Shown in pieces: positions 17,918 through 26,080 of a stretch of DNA of 64,000 bases; positions within the stretch are counted from its first letter, which is position 1; every line of letters starts with the position of its first letter. The stretch comes from Bacteroidales bacterium. GTDB lineage: Bacteria > Bacteroidota > Bacteroidia > Bacteroidales > UBA12077. Made by a program: the position numbers and the translations under genes. The notes under the pieces were generated by a model. That model made no database searches. It was given only the letters and a program-made list of their open reading frames with translations, and had not been told where the DNA came from. The stretch is from assembly GCA_028282785.1 (NCBI GenBank), contig JANQHE010000048.1, positions 29,335 through 93,334 of the forward strand, read 5' to 3'.

Positions 17918-19369
17918 TTATTCCTCCATTTTATTAATTCTTTCCTCTAGTTGCTTGTTTTTTTCATTAAGTTCAATCACATAAAGAGTAAGTTCTTCGA
18001 TTTTTTGAAGTAGAATTTTATTCATTTCGCCAAGCTCTACTCCATTTTCCAGAACTTCTGACTCGGTTGGAACATCAGGCAAATGCTTATTTTCTTCAAT
18101 GAAAGTATTAACTTCCTCAATGGTTTTTAGGTCATAATGTGGAGCAAAAACATAATCTGCCCAAGAGGTGTATACTTTTACTTCATCAGCACGTATTTTA
18201 CCTTTTACAGAAAGTTTGTACCCTGAACTATTAATTGTTCCAATACAAACATCACCTCGAAAATAAGCATGCCCATATGACATTGAGATAGCTGCATTTC
18301 TCGTACCATTGTTAACATATAAAATCTGATGTCCCCAGCCTGAAGGCATTGGCTTTTTAGTATTATTTGCAGATCCAATTGATTGATAACCATAAACTAT
18401 TCCATATTGAGTCCCAAAGTCATTGGCACTTGTATTAATTGTATAATTTGGGGCTATCGACCAAATGCCTTGAACTTGAGAAGAACTATATGTTCCTCCG
18501 ATACCTTGCCGTCCTATTTTTATGTTACCATTAACATGTAGCTTTGCCTCCGGAGACGTAGTTCCAAGACCTATCTTTCCTCCGCCTACAGCCAAAAAAA
18601 CATTATTACTCGAATAATGATTTAACGAAATAGCTGAACCGTTAGATTCCAAAATTAACCAGGGAGTACTTGACTTAATACTTGGGTTACCAGACTTTCT
18701 ACCTAACAAAATTGTTGCACCTGTTGAGGGGGACGCAACCTCAAGCTTTGCACCCGGTGTTGTAGTTCCTATCCCAATATTCCCCCCATCTTTAATATAA
18801 AAATAGGTATTACCATTGGTTGTAGAATTACTTCCAATAGCATAATGATTGGTGCCATTATTATTAGAATCAAAATTAACCCTGATATTTCCAAAAGAAT
18901 TAAACGTAATATCATCTGAATAGCTTCCACCATTATCCTGTGAAGTAATTCCATGATACTTTATATGATTAACTGTACCATAAGTAGAATTCCAAGTAAA
19001 TGCTATACCCCGCGTTTTAAACAGATACCCTCCTGTATTACTAAAATTTATGTCGCCTCCTAATGTAATATCTTTTCCTATATCCAAATGATCAGTAACC
19101 TGAAATTTTTTTGTTGGCTCAAACTTTGCCATCATAACCAAATTTCTTGAGTCTCCATCAACACTTCCATAGAATTCTAAATATGAGCTTGTTAGGTCAT
19201 CACTACCCACTTTCCAGTATGTTTTCGAATAAGGTACACCTTTAATATTTACTGATTGCTGAAAACTTTTTCCTTTTACAAGATAGTTATCACCCCCAAT
19301 AGTTTGTGATTTCAATATAATTACACTACCTAGCAAACATGTTGTCAATAAGAACAGAATCTTTTTCAT
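17918..19369 (-). CDS. Secreted tail-fiber-like repeat protein
   Basis: This 483-residue protein has a signal peptide ending near LKSQT. The middle is made of repeats that contain GIGTTTPGAKLEV, GLGTTSPEAKLHVNGNIKIG and LSVKGKIRADEV, the pattern of Bacteroidota tail-fiber-domain proteins. The C-terminus WADYVFAPHYDLKTIEEVNTF..HLPDVPTESEV..GEMNKILLQKIEELTLY with a final coiled coil is the classic chaperone-like end of this family. Such proteins are thought to form trimeric surface fibres. It heads the two-gene operon with the NlpC/P60-PKD protein. Confidence 0.85.
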   Translation of the reverse strand: MKKILFLLTTCLLGSVIILKSQTIGGDNYLVKGKSFQQSVNIKGVPYSKTYWKVGSDDLTSSYLEFYGSVDGDSRNLVMMAKFEPTKKFQVTDHLDIGKDITLGGDINFSNTGGYLFKTRGIAFTWNSTYGTVNHIKYHGITSQDNGGSYSDDITFNSFGNIRVNFDSNNNGTNHYAIGSNSTTNGNTYFYIKDGGNIGIGTTTPGAKLEVASPSTGATILLGRKSGNPSIKSSTPWLILESNGSAISLNHYSSNNVFLAVGGGKIGLGTTSPEAKLHVNGNIKIGRQGIGGTYSSSQVQGIWSIAPNYTINTSANDFGTQYGIVYGYQSIGSANNTKKPMPSGWGHQILYVNNGTRNAAISMSYGHAYFRGDVCIGTINSSGYKLSVKGKIRADEVKVYTSWADYVFAPHYDLKTIEEVNTFIEENKHLPDVPTESEVLENGVELGEMNKILLQKIEELTLYVIELNEKNKQLEERINKMEE

Positions 19370-19426
19370 GATTTTTAATACATTTTAGTTCAATAATTCA
19401 ATAGTTTTATAATATTTAACTTAGAC

Positions 19427-19461
19427 TATAGATTAAATACAAATCAACGTTTGGACAAAAA
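19427..19461 (-). promoter_or_regulatory. Shared promoter-like pair TTTTTGTCCAAA-N15-AATCTATA
   Basis: On the minus strand TTTTTGTCCAAA (19450-19461), 15 bp, and AATCTATA (19427-19434) lie 58 bp upstream of the ATG at 19369. The arrangement is the same as at 10664-10698. Confidence 0.45.
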
Positions 19462-19599
19462 TTTATTTTAAATCTTTATTAATCTTATAAGAAAAAGATT
19501 ATCAAGAACATATGAAGTCATTGCATTTTTTATATTCTTTCTTAATTATATATGTTTGCATACCTGTTGATAATATTTTATTGATTAATTATTCTTTAT

Positions 19600-19607
19600 T
19601 ATGTTTG
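19600..19607 (+). promoter_or_regulatory. Possible Bacteroidota -7 box of the sigma/CHAT operon
   Basis: TATGTTTG fits the TAnnTTTG -7 consensus, with a TTG 16 bp upstream (19581-19583), slightly short of the usual 17-23. A second TATGTTTG lies at 19551-19558. Confidence 0.35.
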
Positions 19608-19635
19608 TATAAATTTTGATGGGTTTTGATTTTTT

Positions 19636-20397
19636 ATGACAATAAATGATAAGGAAATAAAACTTTTGATGTCTGATCCCAGCGCATTAATTGTTAAATA
19701 TCAATACATTATAAAAATCATTATTAATAAATTCATTAGTACCGGCAGTATAAATCCATCCGATAGAGAAGAGTTTATTCAAATTGTCAATGAAAGATTA
19801 TTATTGTCTGTTGAAAAAATAAAAAAACAATACAAAGGTATCTCACTGTTAAAAACTTATTTTTCTACTATAATCAGGAACATTTGTTTAGAAGAAATAA
19901 ATAAAAGAAAACGATATAATTTCGTCGAACTGGAAAAATCAAACGATCTTAAATTGTCGGAAAACACAGAATATGACGACTTAAACAATGAATTCGACAG
20001 GCTAAGTAAAATACTGGATATGTATCGTTCAAAAACTTCTAAACTTGTATTGTGCTTAAAATTAATTTATAGGTTACCTGTAACCATGAAAGATTTTACA
20101 AATTATAGCATAAAATTTAATACAGATGAAATTAATGAATTTATTAATATAGTTAATCCTCCCGAAATAGTTCCTGAGTTTAAATTATTTCAACTGTTAA
20201 CACCTTACATAAATAAATGTGATAATCAGAATAACCAACCCGATGCAATTCGAAGATGGGTTAAAAGAAAAATTGATGAAATCATTGAATTAATGAATGG
20301 AAATCCTCCCAGAGCTAGCTATGATAAGGACTCATTGCAAATCCTGGTTGAAAAATACTATATGAAAAATATTAAACAAAATGTCCAAATAAAATGA
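19636..20397 (+). CDS. Sigma-70 family factor (divergent) heading the TPR-CHAT/peptide operon
   Basis: This 253-residue protein has a sigma region 2-like segment at about 15-95 (REEFIQIVNERLLLSVEKIKKQYKG..LKTYFSTIIRNICLEEINKRKR), which matches the F..Y...I.RN.C....R pattern of small Bacteroidota sigma factors. The C-terminal half (about 110-250) does not show an obvious region 4 helix-turn-helix. It is followed after 31 bp by a zinc-finger membrane protein, the usual anti-sigma position. It may direct transcription of the operon that ends in two peptide genes. Confidence 0.7.
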   Translation: MTINDKEIKLLMSDPSALIVKYQYIIKIIINKFISTGSINPSDREEFIQIVNERLLLSVEKIKKQYKGISLLKTYFSTIIRNICLEEINKRKRYNFVELEKSNDLKLSENTEYDDLNNEFDRLSKILDMYRSKTSKLVLCLKLIYRLPVTMKDFTNYSIKFNTDEINEFINIVNPPEIVPEFKLFQLLTPYINKCDNQNNQPDAIRRWVKRKIDEIIELMNGNPPRASYDKDSLQILVEKYYMKNIKQNVQIK

Positions 20398-20428
20398 CTG
20401 GGTCCATCAAAATATAAAACAATCTCAA

Positions 20429-21271
20429 ATGGCAAAACGTAATCCGTATATTTTAAAAGAGGGTCATTTAACTAATGATTTTATTAGCCTTTACATTGAT
20501 GCTTTACAGTTGGATCATGTAAATAAGCTGCCAAATGAGGTATTGGAACACGTTGAAAATTGTAAAATATGCAAGCAGAGTATTCTTGAGGGATATGATA
20601 TTTTAAAAGAAACAGGAGGGGTTAATGCTAATGAACATCCTTATTTTGGTAATAAAAAGGAAGCATTAAAAAAAACAAAATTTCTAGTGCTGTATAAAAT
20701 TGTAGCTTCAGTTGTATTTATTGTTAGCTTAGGGATTATTGCTTTTTATGTTTTAAATAATAAACCTGAAACTTCAAATAAAATCGCAGAAGGTATAGAA
20801 AAGAAATCTGAAATACCTGATAGTATTAATGAAAAAGTGATGTTGCCAAAGGACACTTCAAAAGCTATAGATAACCAGGAAGTTAAAAACCAACCGGATT
20901 TAGAAAAAGAAATTGATTTAAATAACCTGATAGCAGAAAATAAATTGGAAGGAAAAGAGTTTCAAGTATCACCTATAATGTTATCAATGCTTGGGACAAA
21001 TATAAGATCTGGTTTTTTTGAGGCCAAACATCCAAAAGATTCTACAATATTTGAGAATAATCAACCGATTAGTTTCATGTGGGATAGCGATATTGAAGAA
21101 GAAATTGTACTCAAGGTTTTTAACTACAAGGATGAATTGGTTTTTGAAAGTATGGTACTTGAATCCAATGAACTCGATTTAACTGAGGCTTTAATGCCCG
21201 GAGCGTATATATGGAAAATAGAAAGTACAGATGATATGTTTCATTTGGGACTTTTCTTTGTATTAAAGTAA
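20429..21271 (+). CDS. Membrane anti-sigma-like protein with HxxxCxxC zinc-finger motif
   Basis: This 280-residue protein has His41, Cys45 and Cys48 in LEHVENCKICKQ, the H-x3-C-x2-C signature of zinc-binding anti-sigma domains. One membrane helix follows at about 82-106 (LYKIVASVVFIVSLGIIAFYV). The outer part (about 165-280) ends in a strand-rich domain with PISFMWDSDIEEEIVLKVFN and GAYIWKIESTDDMF. It probably holds the upstream sigma factor at the membrane until a signal releases it. It lies 31 bp after the sigma gene and 19 bp before the CHAT gene. Confidence 0.78.
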   Translation: MAKRNPYILKEGHLTNDFISLYIDALQLDHVNKLPNEVLEHVENCKICKQSILEGYDILKETGGVNANEHPYFGNKKEALKKTKFLVLYKIVASVVFIVSLGIIAFYVLNNKPETSNKIAEGIEKKSEIPDSINEKVMLPKDTSKAIDNQEVKNQPDLEKEIDLNNLIAENKLEGKEFQVSPIMLSMLGTNIRSGFFEAKHPKDSTIFENNQPISFMWDSDIEEEIVLKVFNYKDELVFESMVLESNELDLTEALMPGAYIWKIESTDDMFHLGLFFVLK

Positions 21272-21290
21272 TTATAAACCTATTCTATAA

Positions 21291-24200
21291 ATGTTTAGAA
21301 CAATATTTCTGCAAATATTTATTATAATTTTTATTGGAAATTTTTCGTATGCATTTAATAAAAAACATGAAAAGGAAATTTCAAAAGCCAAAAAGTTAGA
21401 ATATACTGCAGATAGCCTGCTTGAAAAAGAAGAATATAACCCGGCAGTTAACAACTACCTTCATGCAGCCATGGTTTTTGAGCAAAACAAACTATGGGTC
21501 GATGCGGTAAGAAATTACAGGCAAACAGGATGGTGTTATTTTAAACTGAATAAAATAGATTCATCACAAATTTACGTTAACCATTCCTTAGAAATTTACA
21601 ATAAAAGATTAAAACAACTAACGGATCAGGAAAAATATGAAGAGTCTGAGTTGTATTATATTCAAGCCAGAATATATCTTGATAAAAGAGAATTTGATTC
21701 GACATTTAGTTATTTGGAAAAAGGCATTAAAATAATTAACGAACTAAATTCGACATCCAATTCTTATAATACTGTTTTGGCAAAATACTTTCAAACCTAT
21801 GGAACATCAAACTATTATAACGGGAATTATGATATTTCGTTAAAATACAATTTTCAAGCGCTCGATATAAGGCAAAAAGAACTTGGTAAGAACCATGTTG
21901 ATGTTTTAAACAGTTACTTTAATATAGCTATTATATATGTGGTTAAAAGAGATTATGAAAAGGCAATTCAAAACTTAAGGCTTATCATTAGTTATTGTAA
22001 AGATGAAGATAGGATATGGAAAGCAATAAGTTATAACTATTTAGGTATCATTAATAAACGAATGAAGGAATATGACAAAGCAATTGAATATTTTGAAAAA
22101 GCTTTAGCCATATACCAGGATGAAGGTAAAGACCCTGTAATGACTGCCGGAATAATGAACAATCTGGGCGAAGCTTACAGTTCTTTAGAAGATTTTGATA
22201 ATGCTCTTAAAAATTTAAAAAGATCACTTGAAATTAGAAAAAAGCATTTGGGAGAAACACATCCTTTTATTTCAAGGAACTATATTACAATCGGTAAATA
22301 TTATTATCAAAAAGAAATATATGAGGAAGCTATCCTCAATTTTCTGAAGGCATTGGAAATTCTTGATAAAAATAAATCTCAGGATAAATTAGTAAAAAAC
22401 CAGCTTTATAATTTGATTGGAGCTTCAAATATGCTTCTTAATAAAAATTACGAAGCCCTTGATTATATGCAAAAAGCCATTTGCGAACTTATTGTCGGAT
22501 TTGATTACAATGAGAATTTAGAAAACCCTGAACTTTTTTTTGAAGGGGCTAATATCATTAATCCGGAATATGAGGTGCTTTCAAAATCAATCCTTTATGA
22601 AAATTTAATAAATAAAGCTAAAATTTATATTCAAATTTATGAACAGAATACCTCTCAGGTAGATAAACTTGAAGAGGCACTAAATACATATAAACTTGCT
22701 TTTAAATTACTGGATATTATCCGTTTAGAAATAAGCAATGAAGAATCCAAATATATTCTGGGAGAAACAGAAAAATCTTATTACAACGAGGCAATACAAG
22801 TATGCCTAAAACTTGATAGTTTATTTCCTGAGAGGCATTACTCTGAATATGTTTTAGAATTCGTAGATAAATGCAAAAGTTCATCGCTAAAAGACAACTC
22901 TTATATAACAAATGCTTTGAACAAATCAAATATTCCTGAAGGATTGAAAGAAAGAGAGAAAGAATTAGCTAAAAAACTGGCATATTATAATACACAAATA
23001 AATAAACGCAATGCTACTTTAGAAAAAGACACGATTGAGAGTTATAAAAAGAAATACCATAAACTTACCGTAGAATATGATACAATAAATAACTATTTAA
23101 AAAATTCATATCCCAATTATTACAACCTTATCCATTCCGATGAATTTAATATTGAGTCCATTCAATCAAAAATCAATGAAAATGAAATTATTTTAGAATA
23201 TTTCGTTACAAATTATAATATTTTAATAATTACTGTTACGAATAAAGATTATGAAATTGTAAATGTTGAAATTGATACAACTTTTAAAAATTATGTGTCT
23301 AAATTCTATAGAGGTATTAGAAAAGTTGACATTCCCGGTTATATACGGAACAATTCTATTTTGTATGAAAAATTGATCAAACCGGTTATAAGTAGAATCG
23401 AAACTAAAAATAGTTTAATCATAGTACCAGATGACTACTTATTTTATATTCCTTTCGAAGCTATTTTTACAGATAAAAATGAAGGTAACGCAATAGATTT
23501 TAGAAACTTTGATTATTTAATTAAAGATTATGAAATAAAATATAATTATTCACTGAATTTATGGAAATTCAACAACGAAATTAGTAAAACCAAGAACAAT
23601 TTTATAGGAGAATTTATAGGATTAGCACCTGTATTTGCAGATAATGACAACTTGGTTATAACAAGCTTAAATGATCATGATACTGCGACACGTTCTGTAA
23701 ATATTGATGGAGTAAGATTTTCGACACTTAAATATTCGAAAAAAGAAATAGAAGAGATCTCAAAATTGTTTCGGGAAAATGATAAAAGCATAAAAAGCAT
23801 TTTTTATGACCAGGCAACCGAAGGTAATTTTAAGAATAATGCCTCCGGTTATAAGTATATTCATATAGCAACACATGGATTTTCTGATAAAAATAACCCC
23901 AATTTATCAGGATTAGCTTTTTATGCTTCTGAAAGTAACGACAGTATTAATTCAACAAGAAAAGAAGACGGCTTATTATATTCCGAAGAAATTAGTAGTT
24001 TGGATTTAAACGCAGATCTAGTTGTGCTAAGTGCATGTGAAACCGGAATAGGAAAGCTTGTAAAGAGTGAAGGCTTAATTGCAATTACAAGAAGTTTTAT
24101 AGATGCCGGAACTTATAATGTAATACACTCTTTATGGAATGTAATGGACAGAAGTACAAGCGAACTAATGGTTGAATTTTATAAACATGTATTGTCAGGC

Positions 24201-24305
24201 AAAAGTTACTCACAATCACTTCGAGAAGCTAAAATAAAAATGATTAACGAAATTAATACCTGTCATCCAAAAATTTGGTGTAGTTTTGTGCTGGTAGGAA
24301 TATGA
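21291..24305 (+). CDS. TPR-CHAT protease, first module
   Basis: This 1004-residue protein has a signal peptide (IFLQIFIIIFIGNFSYAF), at least eight tetratricopeptide repeats (about 40-400; for example GIINKRMKEYDKAIEYFEKAL), a helical linker and a C-terminal CHAT caspase-like domain. The catalytic pair is intact: His862 in IHIATHGF and Cys916 in LSACETG. The typical EGLIAITRSFIDAGTYNVIHSLW follows. CHAT enzymes are caspase-like proteases that cut specific partner proteins. Two small peptide genes follow directly (32 bp to the first ATG), so these peptides are plausible substrates; that is inference. The signal peptide suggests the protease acts outside the cytoplasm. Confidence 0.88.
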   Translation: MFRTIFLQIFIIIFIGNFSYAFNKKHEKEISKAKKLEYTADSLLEKEEYNPAVNNYLHAAMVFEQNKLWVDAVRNYRQTGWCYFKLNKIDSSQIYVNHSLEIYNKRLKQLTDQEKYEESELYYIQARIYLDKREFDSTFSYLEKGIKIINELNSTSNSYNTVLAKYFQTYGTSNYYNGNYDISLKYNFQALDIRQKELGKNHVDVLNSYFNIAIIYVVKRDYEKAIQNLRLIISYCKDEDRIWKAISYNYLGIINKRMKEYDKAIEYFEKALAIYQDEGKDPVMTAGIMNNLGEAYSSLEDFDNALKNLKRSLEIRKKHLGETHPFISRNYITIGKYYYQKEIYEEAILNFLKALEILDKNKSQDKLVKNQLYNLIGASNMLLNKNYEALDYMQKAICELIVGFDYNENLENPELFFEGANIINPEYEVLSKSILYENLINKAKIYIQIYEQNTSQVDKLEEALNTYKLAFKLLDIIRLEISNEESKYILGETEKSYYNEAIQVCLKLDSLFPERHYSEYVLEFVDKCKSSSLKDNSYITNALNKSNIPEGLKEREKELAKKLAYYNTQINKRNATLEKDTIESYKKKYHKLTVEYDTINNYLKNSYPNYYNLIHSDEFNIESIQSKINENEIILEYFVTNYNILIITVTNKDYEIVNVEIDTTFKNYVSKFYRGIRKVDIPGYIRNNSILYEKLIKPVISRIETKNSLIIVPDDYLFYIPFEAIFTDKNEGNAIDFRNFDYLIKDYEIKYNYSLNLWKFNNEISKTKNNFIGEFIGLAPVFADNDNLVITSLNDHDTATRSVNIDGVRFSTLKYSKKEIEEISKLFRENDKSIKSIFYDQATEGNFKNNASGYKYIHIATHGFSDKNNPNLSGLAFYASESNDSINSTRKEDGLLYSEEISSLDLNADLVVLSACETGIGKLVKSEGLIAITRSFIDAGTYNVIHSLWNVMDRSTSELMVEFYKHVLSGKSYSQSLREAKIKMINEINTCHPKIWCSFVLVGI

Positions 24306-24334
24306 AATAAATGCAACTATTAACTAATTTATTA

Positions 24335-24438
24335 ATTATGAAGAAAAAGGATTTTAGTAAAAAACTGGAACTAAAAAAAAGTTTAATCGCTAATTTAAAC
24401 TACCTCCAAATGAGAAATATTATTGGAGCCAGTGAAAA
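24335..24438 (+). repeat. Tandem leader duplication, copy 1 (partner 24555-24658)
   Basis: 104 bp covering the start codon and leader of peptide 1 match the copy at 24555-24658 with three mismatches that I can count. Similarity stops sharply at the core-coding part. Confidence 0.9.
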
Positions 24439-24520
24439 AACTTCAATAAGGGCTACCGATGGCACTGGGGACAGTATTTTGGACCCGGGAACAACCCCTC
24501 CTCCTACAATACAGGCATAG
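24338..24520 (+). CDS. CHAT-linked RiPP-like peptide 1
   Basis: The 60-residue peptide starts at ATG 24338 (MKKKDFSKKLELKKSLIANL), not at the upstream ATG at 24311. Its leader has KLELKKSLIANL, close to the class I lanthipeptide leaders at 8570 and 9506, and ends NIIGAS instead of GG. The core has no cysteine and carries RATDGTGDSI followed by a Thr/Pro tail (PGTTPPPTIQA). With no cysteine it cannot form a lanthionine ring; Ser/Thr dehydration or simple cleavage remain possible. It is the fourth gene of the sigma/anti-sigma/CHAT operon. Confidence 0.82.
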   Translation: MKKKDFSKKLELKKSLIANLNYLQMRNIIGASEKTSIRATDGTGDSILDPGTTPPPTIQA

Positions 24521-24554
24521 AACGAATAAACCGGATCGTATATTTTAAACAATT

Positions 24555-24658
24555 ATTATGAAGAAAAAGGATTTTAATAAAAAGCTGGAACTAAAAAAAA
24601 GCTTAATCGCTAATTTAAACTACCTCCAAATGAGAAATATTATTGGAGCCAGTGAAAA
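24555..24658 (+). repeat. Tandem leader duplication, copy 2 (partner 24335-24438)
   Basis: Second copy of the 104-bp leader repeat. The high identity points to a recent duplication followed by rapid core divergence, or to ongoing gene conversion of the leader. Confidence 0.9.
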
Positions 24659-24779
24659 CTTAAATGATAATGCTCCAAGAGCAACTGATGGTACCGGAGA
24701 TGGACTTTTAAACCCCACAACACTACCACCAACTCATACCTGTGCAACAAATTCCAACCATCAAGTTGGTAGCCAATAA
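24558..24779 (+). CDS. CHAT-linked RiPP-like peptide 2
   Basis: The 73-residue peptide has an almost identical leader to its neighbour (MKKKDFNKKLELKKSLIANL.. to NIIGAS). The core diverges: NAPRATDGTGDGLLNPTT, then a tail with a single cysteine (PPTHTCATNSNHQVGSQ). ATDGTGD is the only stretch shared between the two cores, which marks it as the functionally constrained part or cleavage region. The conserved leader and variable core pattern is what RiPP precursor families show. Confidence 0.82.
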   Translation: MKKKDFNKKLELKKSLIANLNYLQMRNIIGASENLNDNAPRATDGTGDGLLNPTTLPPTHTCATNSNHQVGSQ

Positions 24780-24800
24780 TAAAAATATCTTACTTTTAAA

Positions 24801-24836
24801 AATAAGGGAAATCTTAGGATAATCCTTATTTTTTTA
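24801..24836 (+). terminator. Terminator of the sigma/CHAT/peptide operon
   Basis: AATAAGG (24801-24807) pairs with CCTTATT (24824-24830), followed by TTTTTT. It lies 22 bp after the last stop codon. Confidence 0.7.
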
Positions 24837-24975
24837 GATTGCCCCGTCCTGAAATAAGTTGAGTAAAAAGACTTATTTATAAAATCACATGTCCTTGTTT
24901 GTATAATTTAATATGTTACGAACATTATTTCATCTTATGGCATTGTATTTAATTTGTTTTATCAAACCTAAGAAT

Positions 24976-25010
24976 AAAAAGTCTATTTCAGTTGTTGAAA
25001 TAGACTTTTT
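24976..25010. terminator. Bidirectional terminator
   Basis: A 15-bp perfect stem AAAAAGTCTATTTCA / TGAAATAGACTTTTT with a 5-nt loop lies between the convergent peptide operons and has T-runs on both strands. Confidence 0.85.
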
Positions 25011-25028
25011 ATTAAAGTTTATAGTACC

Positions 25029-25181
25029 TTAAGGAAATACACATACTCTATCGATACATTCGGCTGGGTAAGGACAAATATGCCCTCCGTCTTCACAGAG
25101 AAAACCAATTCCTCCTTTAACTGTTTTTTGCTCTTTTTTACTTAGCATTTTAGCGCCTTTTAATTTTTCTAATTCTTTCAT
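25029..25181 (-). CDS. Cysteine-rich GG-leader peptide, locus 2 second gene
   Basis: This 50-residue peptide was read directly from the minus strand. Leader MKELEKLKGAKMLSKKEQKT, then VKGG at 21-24. The core has four cysteines: LCEDGG, ICPYPAEC, RVCVFP. The pattern C..(7)..CPYPxxCxDxxC recurs in the peptide at 43431-43607 and in related form in those at 25272 and 43292. With few Ser/Thr near the cysteines, disulfide bonds are more likely than lanthionine. It is the second peptide gene after a truncated C39-like/VKOR gene. Confidence 0.85.
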   Translation of the reverse strand: MKELEKLKGAKMLSKKEQKTVKGGIGFLCEDGGHICPYPAECIDRVCVFP

Positions 25182-25271
25182 TTTTTTGGATTTTACGTTA
25201 AAAATATTTGTTTATTTACCCTATCAGCATATTAATACTAATCGGGATTTCACATTAATTTAAATTATAAA

Positions 25272-25424
25272 TTAGGGTGCAAGTACACATTCGCCATCAA
25301 CGCACATATAATTTGGAGGACATGGTTGTGGCCCATGAGCACATTGCCTTGTTCCGCCTTTAATGTTTCTTTGTTCATTTTTGCTAAGTGTCTTAGCTCC
25401 TCTTAAGTTTTTTAATTCTTTCAT
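25272..25424 (-). CDS. Cysteine-rich GG-leader peptide, locus 2 first gene
   Basis: This 50-residue peptide has leader MKELKNLRGAKTLSKNEQRN and GG at 23-24 (IKGG). The core has four cysteines: RQCAHGPQPCPPNYMC and DGECVLAP. Leader and core resemble the neighbouring 25029 gene and the two peptides at 43292-43607. A pseudoknot-forming element ends 26 nt before its ATG. Export by the C39 ABC transporter and oxidation by the VKOR-type protein encoded at 41579 are likely but inferred. Confidence 0.87.
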   Translation of the reverse strand: MKELKNLRGAKTLSKNEQRNIKGGTRQCAHGPQPCPPNYMCVDGECVLAP

Positions 25425-25450
25425 TTTTATAAAATTTAATTAAATATTAT

Positions 25451-25481
25451 CCTTGAGATTTTTAACCGTCAAGGTATCGGT
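25451..25481 (-). promoter_or_regulatory. Leader-RNA pseudoknot element, copy 2
   Basis: Minus strand: ACCG - ATA - CCTTGA - CGGT - TAAAAATC - TCAAGG. ACCG pairs with CGGT and CCTTGA with TCAAGG, crossing each other as an H-type pseudoknot with an A-rich third loop. Copy 1 at 43238-43267 keeps both stems, with a wobble in place of one pair. Confidence 0.65.
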
Positions 25482-25484
25482 GTA

Positions 25485-25694
25485 TTATGCCAGCATTTTC
25501 AAGACATTAGGAACTTCAAGAGTAACTTTCCGAATATTGAAATGATCCAGTACTCCACTTAAAAAATGCGAACTTGAGTAAGATGGATTACGCTGCATCT
25601 GAAATGTCAATTCTTTTAGATCAACCTTACTATTATTCTCTTTTAATCGCTTCGTTAACATATAAAATAATGAGTTCTGCCTATTAAACATCAT
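25485..25694 (-). pseudogene. Truncated remnant of C39-like/VKOR/thioredoxin gene
   Basis: The open frame encodes only 69 residues. NPSYSSSHFLSGVLDHFNI..VTLEVP aligns with HPSYPSLHSLTGVLNHFNI..LALEIP at the N-terminus of the 547-residue protein at 41579-43222. The sequence then ends after VLKMLA, so the VKOR and thioredoxin parts are deleted. Gene order (this frame, pseudoknot element, two cysteine-rich peptides) and the upstream ACG repeats are the same as at the intact locus. A short functional leader-binding domain cannot be excluded. Confidence 0.82.
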
Positions 25695-25766
25695 TGTAAG
25701 TTATTAATTTACAAATAATACAGCATCCTTCCAAACATCGATTTTTACAATAAAAACATTAATGTG

Positions 25767-25831
25767 TCTTTCGTATTTTTCTATTAGGTTCCCGTAAAAT
25801 TTATGGTAATTTTCGTTTTTAAAACTTTGAC
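25767..25831 (-). promoter_or_regulatory. Candidate LytTR operator, truncated VKOR locus
   Basis: Minus strand: GTCAAA (25826-25831), 9 bp, ACGAAAAT (25809-25816), ACGGGAAC (25788-25795), ACGAAAGA (25767-25774). The three repeats are spaced exactly 21 bp. Confidence 0.65.
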
Positions 25832-25860
25832 TAAAAATTTTAAACAATATCACTTTATAA

Positions 25861-25896
25861 AAAATAAAACCCTCGAAATATGTAAAATTCCGAAGG
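25861..25896 (-). terminator. Terminator of the GG peptide at 25928-26059
   Basis: Minus strand: CCTTCG pairs with CGAGGG (one wobble) across a 15-nt loop and is followed by TTTTATTTT. Confidence 0.7.
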
Positions 25897-25927
25897 CCTT
25901 ATAAAATTAATTTCTTAATACCTGTTA

Positions 25928-26059
25928 TTAACATGCAGTTGTATTACACGGAAAATGATCAGGCTGAGTTTCTCTAATTCCTCCTTTAATATCCTTTAAA
26001 TTTTTAGAATCTAATTTCGCAACAACAATTTTTTTAATAAATAATTTTTTCTTTTTCAT
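25928..26059 (-). CDS. Short GG-leader RiPP precursor (lanthipeptide-like)
   Basis: This 43-residue peptide was read directly from the minus strand. The leader MKKKKLFIKKIVVAKLDSKN ends ..KDIKGG at residues 26-27. The 16-residue core IRETQPDHFPCNTTAC has two cysteines and three threonines, so one or two small rings are possible (for example within CNTTAC). It has its own operator, leader element and terminator, so it is a one-gene unit whose enzymes act in trans, most likely LanB/LanC at 4081-8434. Confidence 0.82.
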   Translation of the reverse strand: MKKKKLFIKKIVVAKLDSKNLKDIKGGIRETQPDHFPCNTTAC

Positions 26060-26080
26060 AATTTTAATATTAAAAAGGTA

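Noticed and set aside
18205..18954. Minus-strand open frames of 61-62 codons inside the tail-fiber-like gene
   Set aside because: They are out-of-frame shadows of the repeat region of the 17918-19369 gene.
24841..24900. GTCCTGAAATAAGTTGAG.. looked like the end of an IS3-type insertion sequence
   Set aside because: No transposase, no matching opposite end and no target duplication could be found, so a mobile element is not supported.
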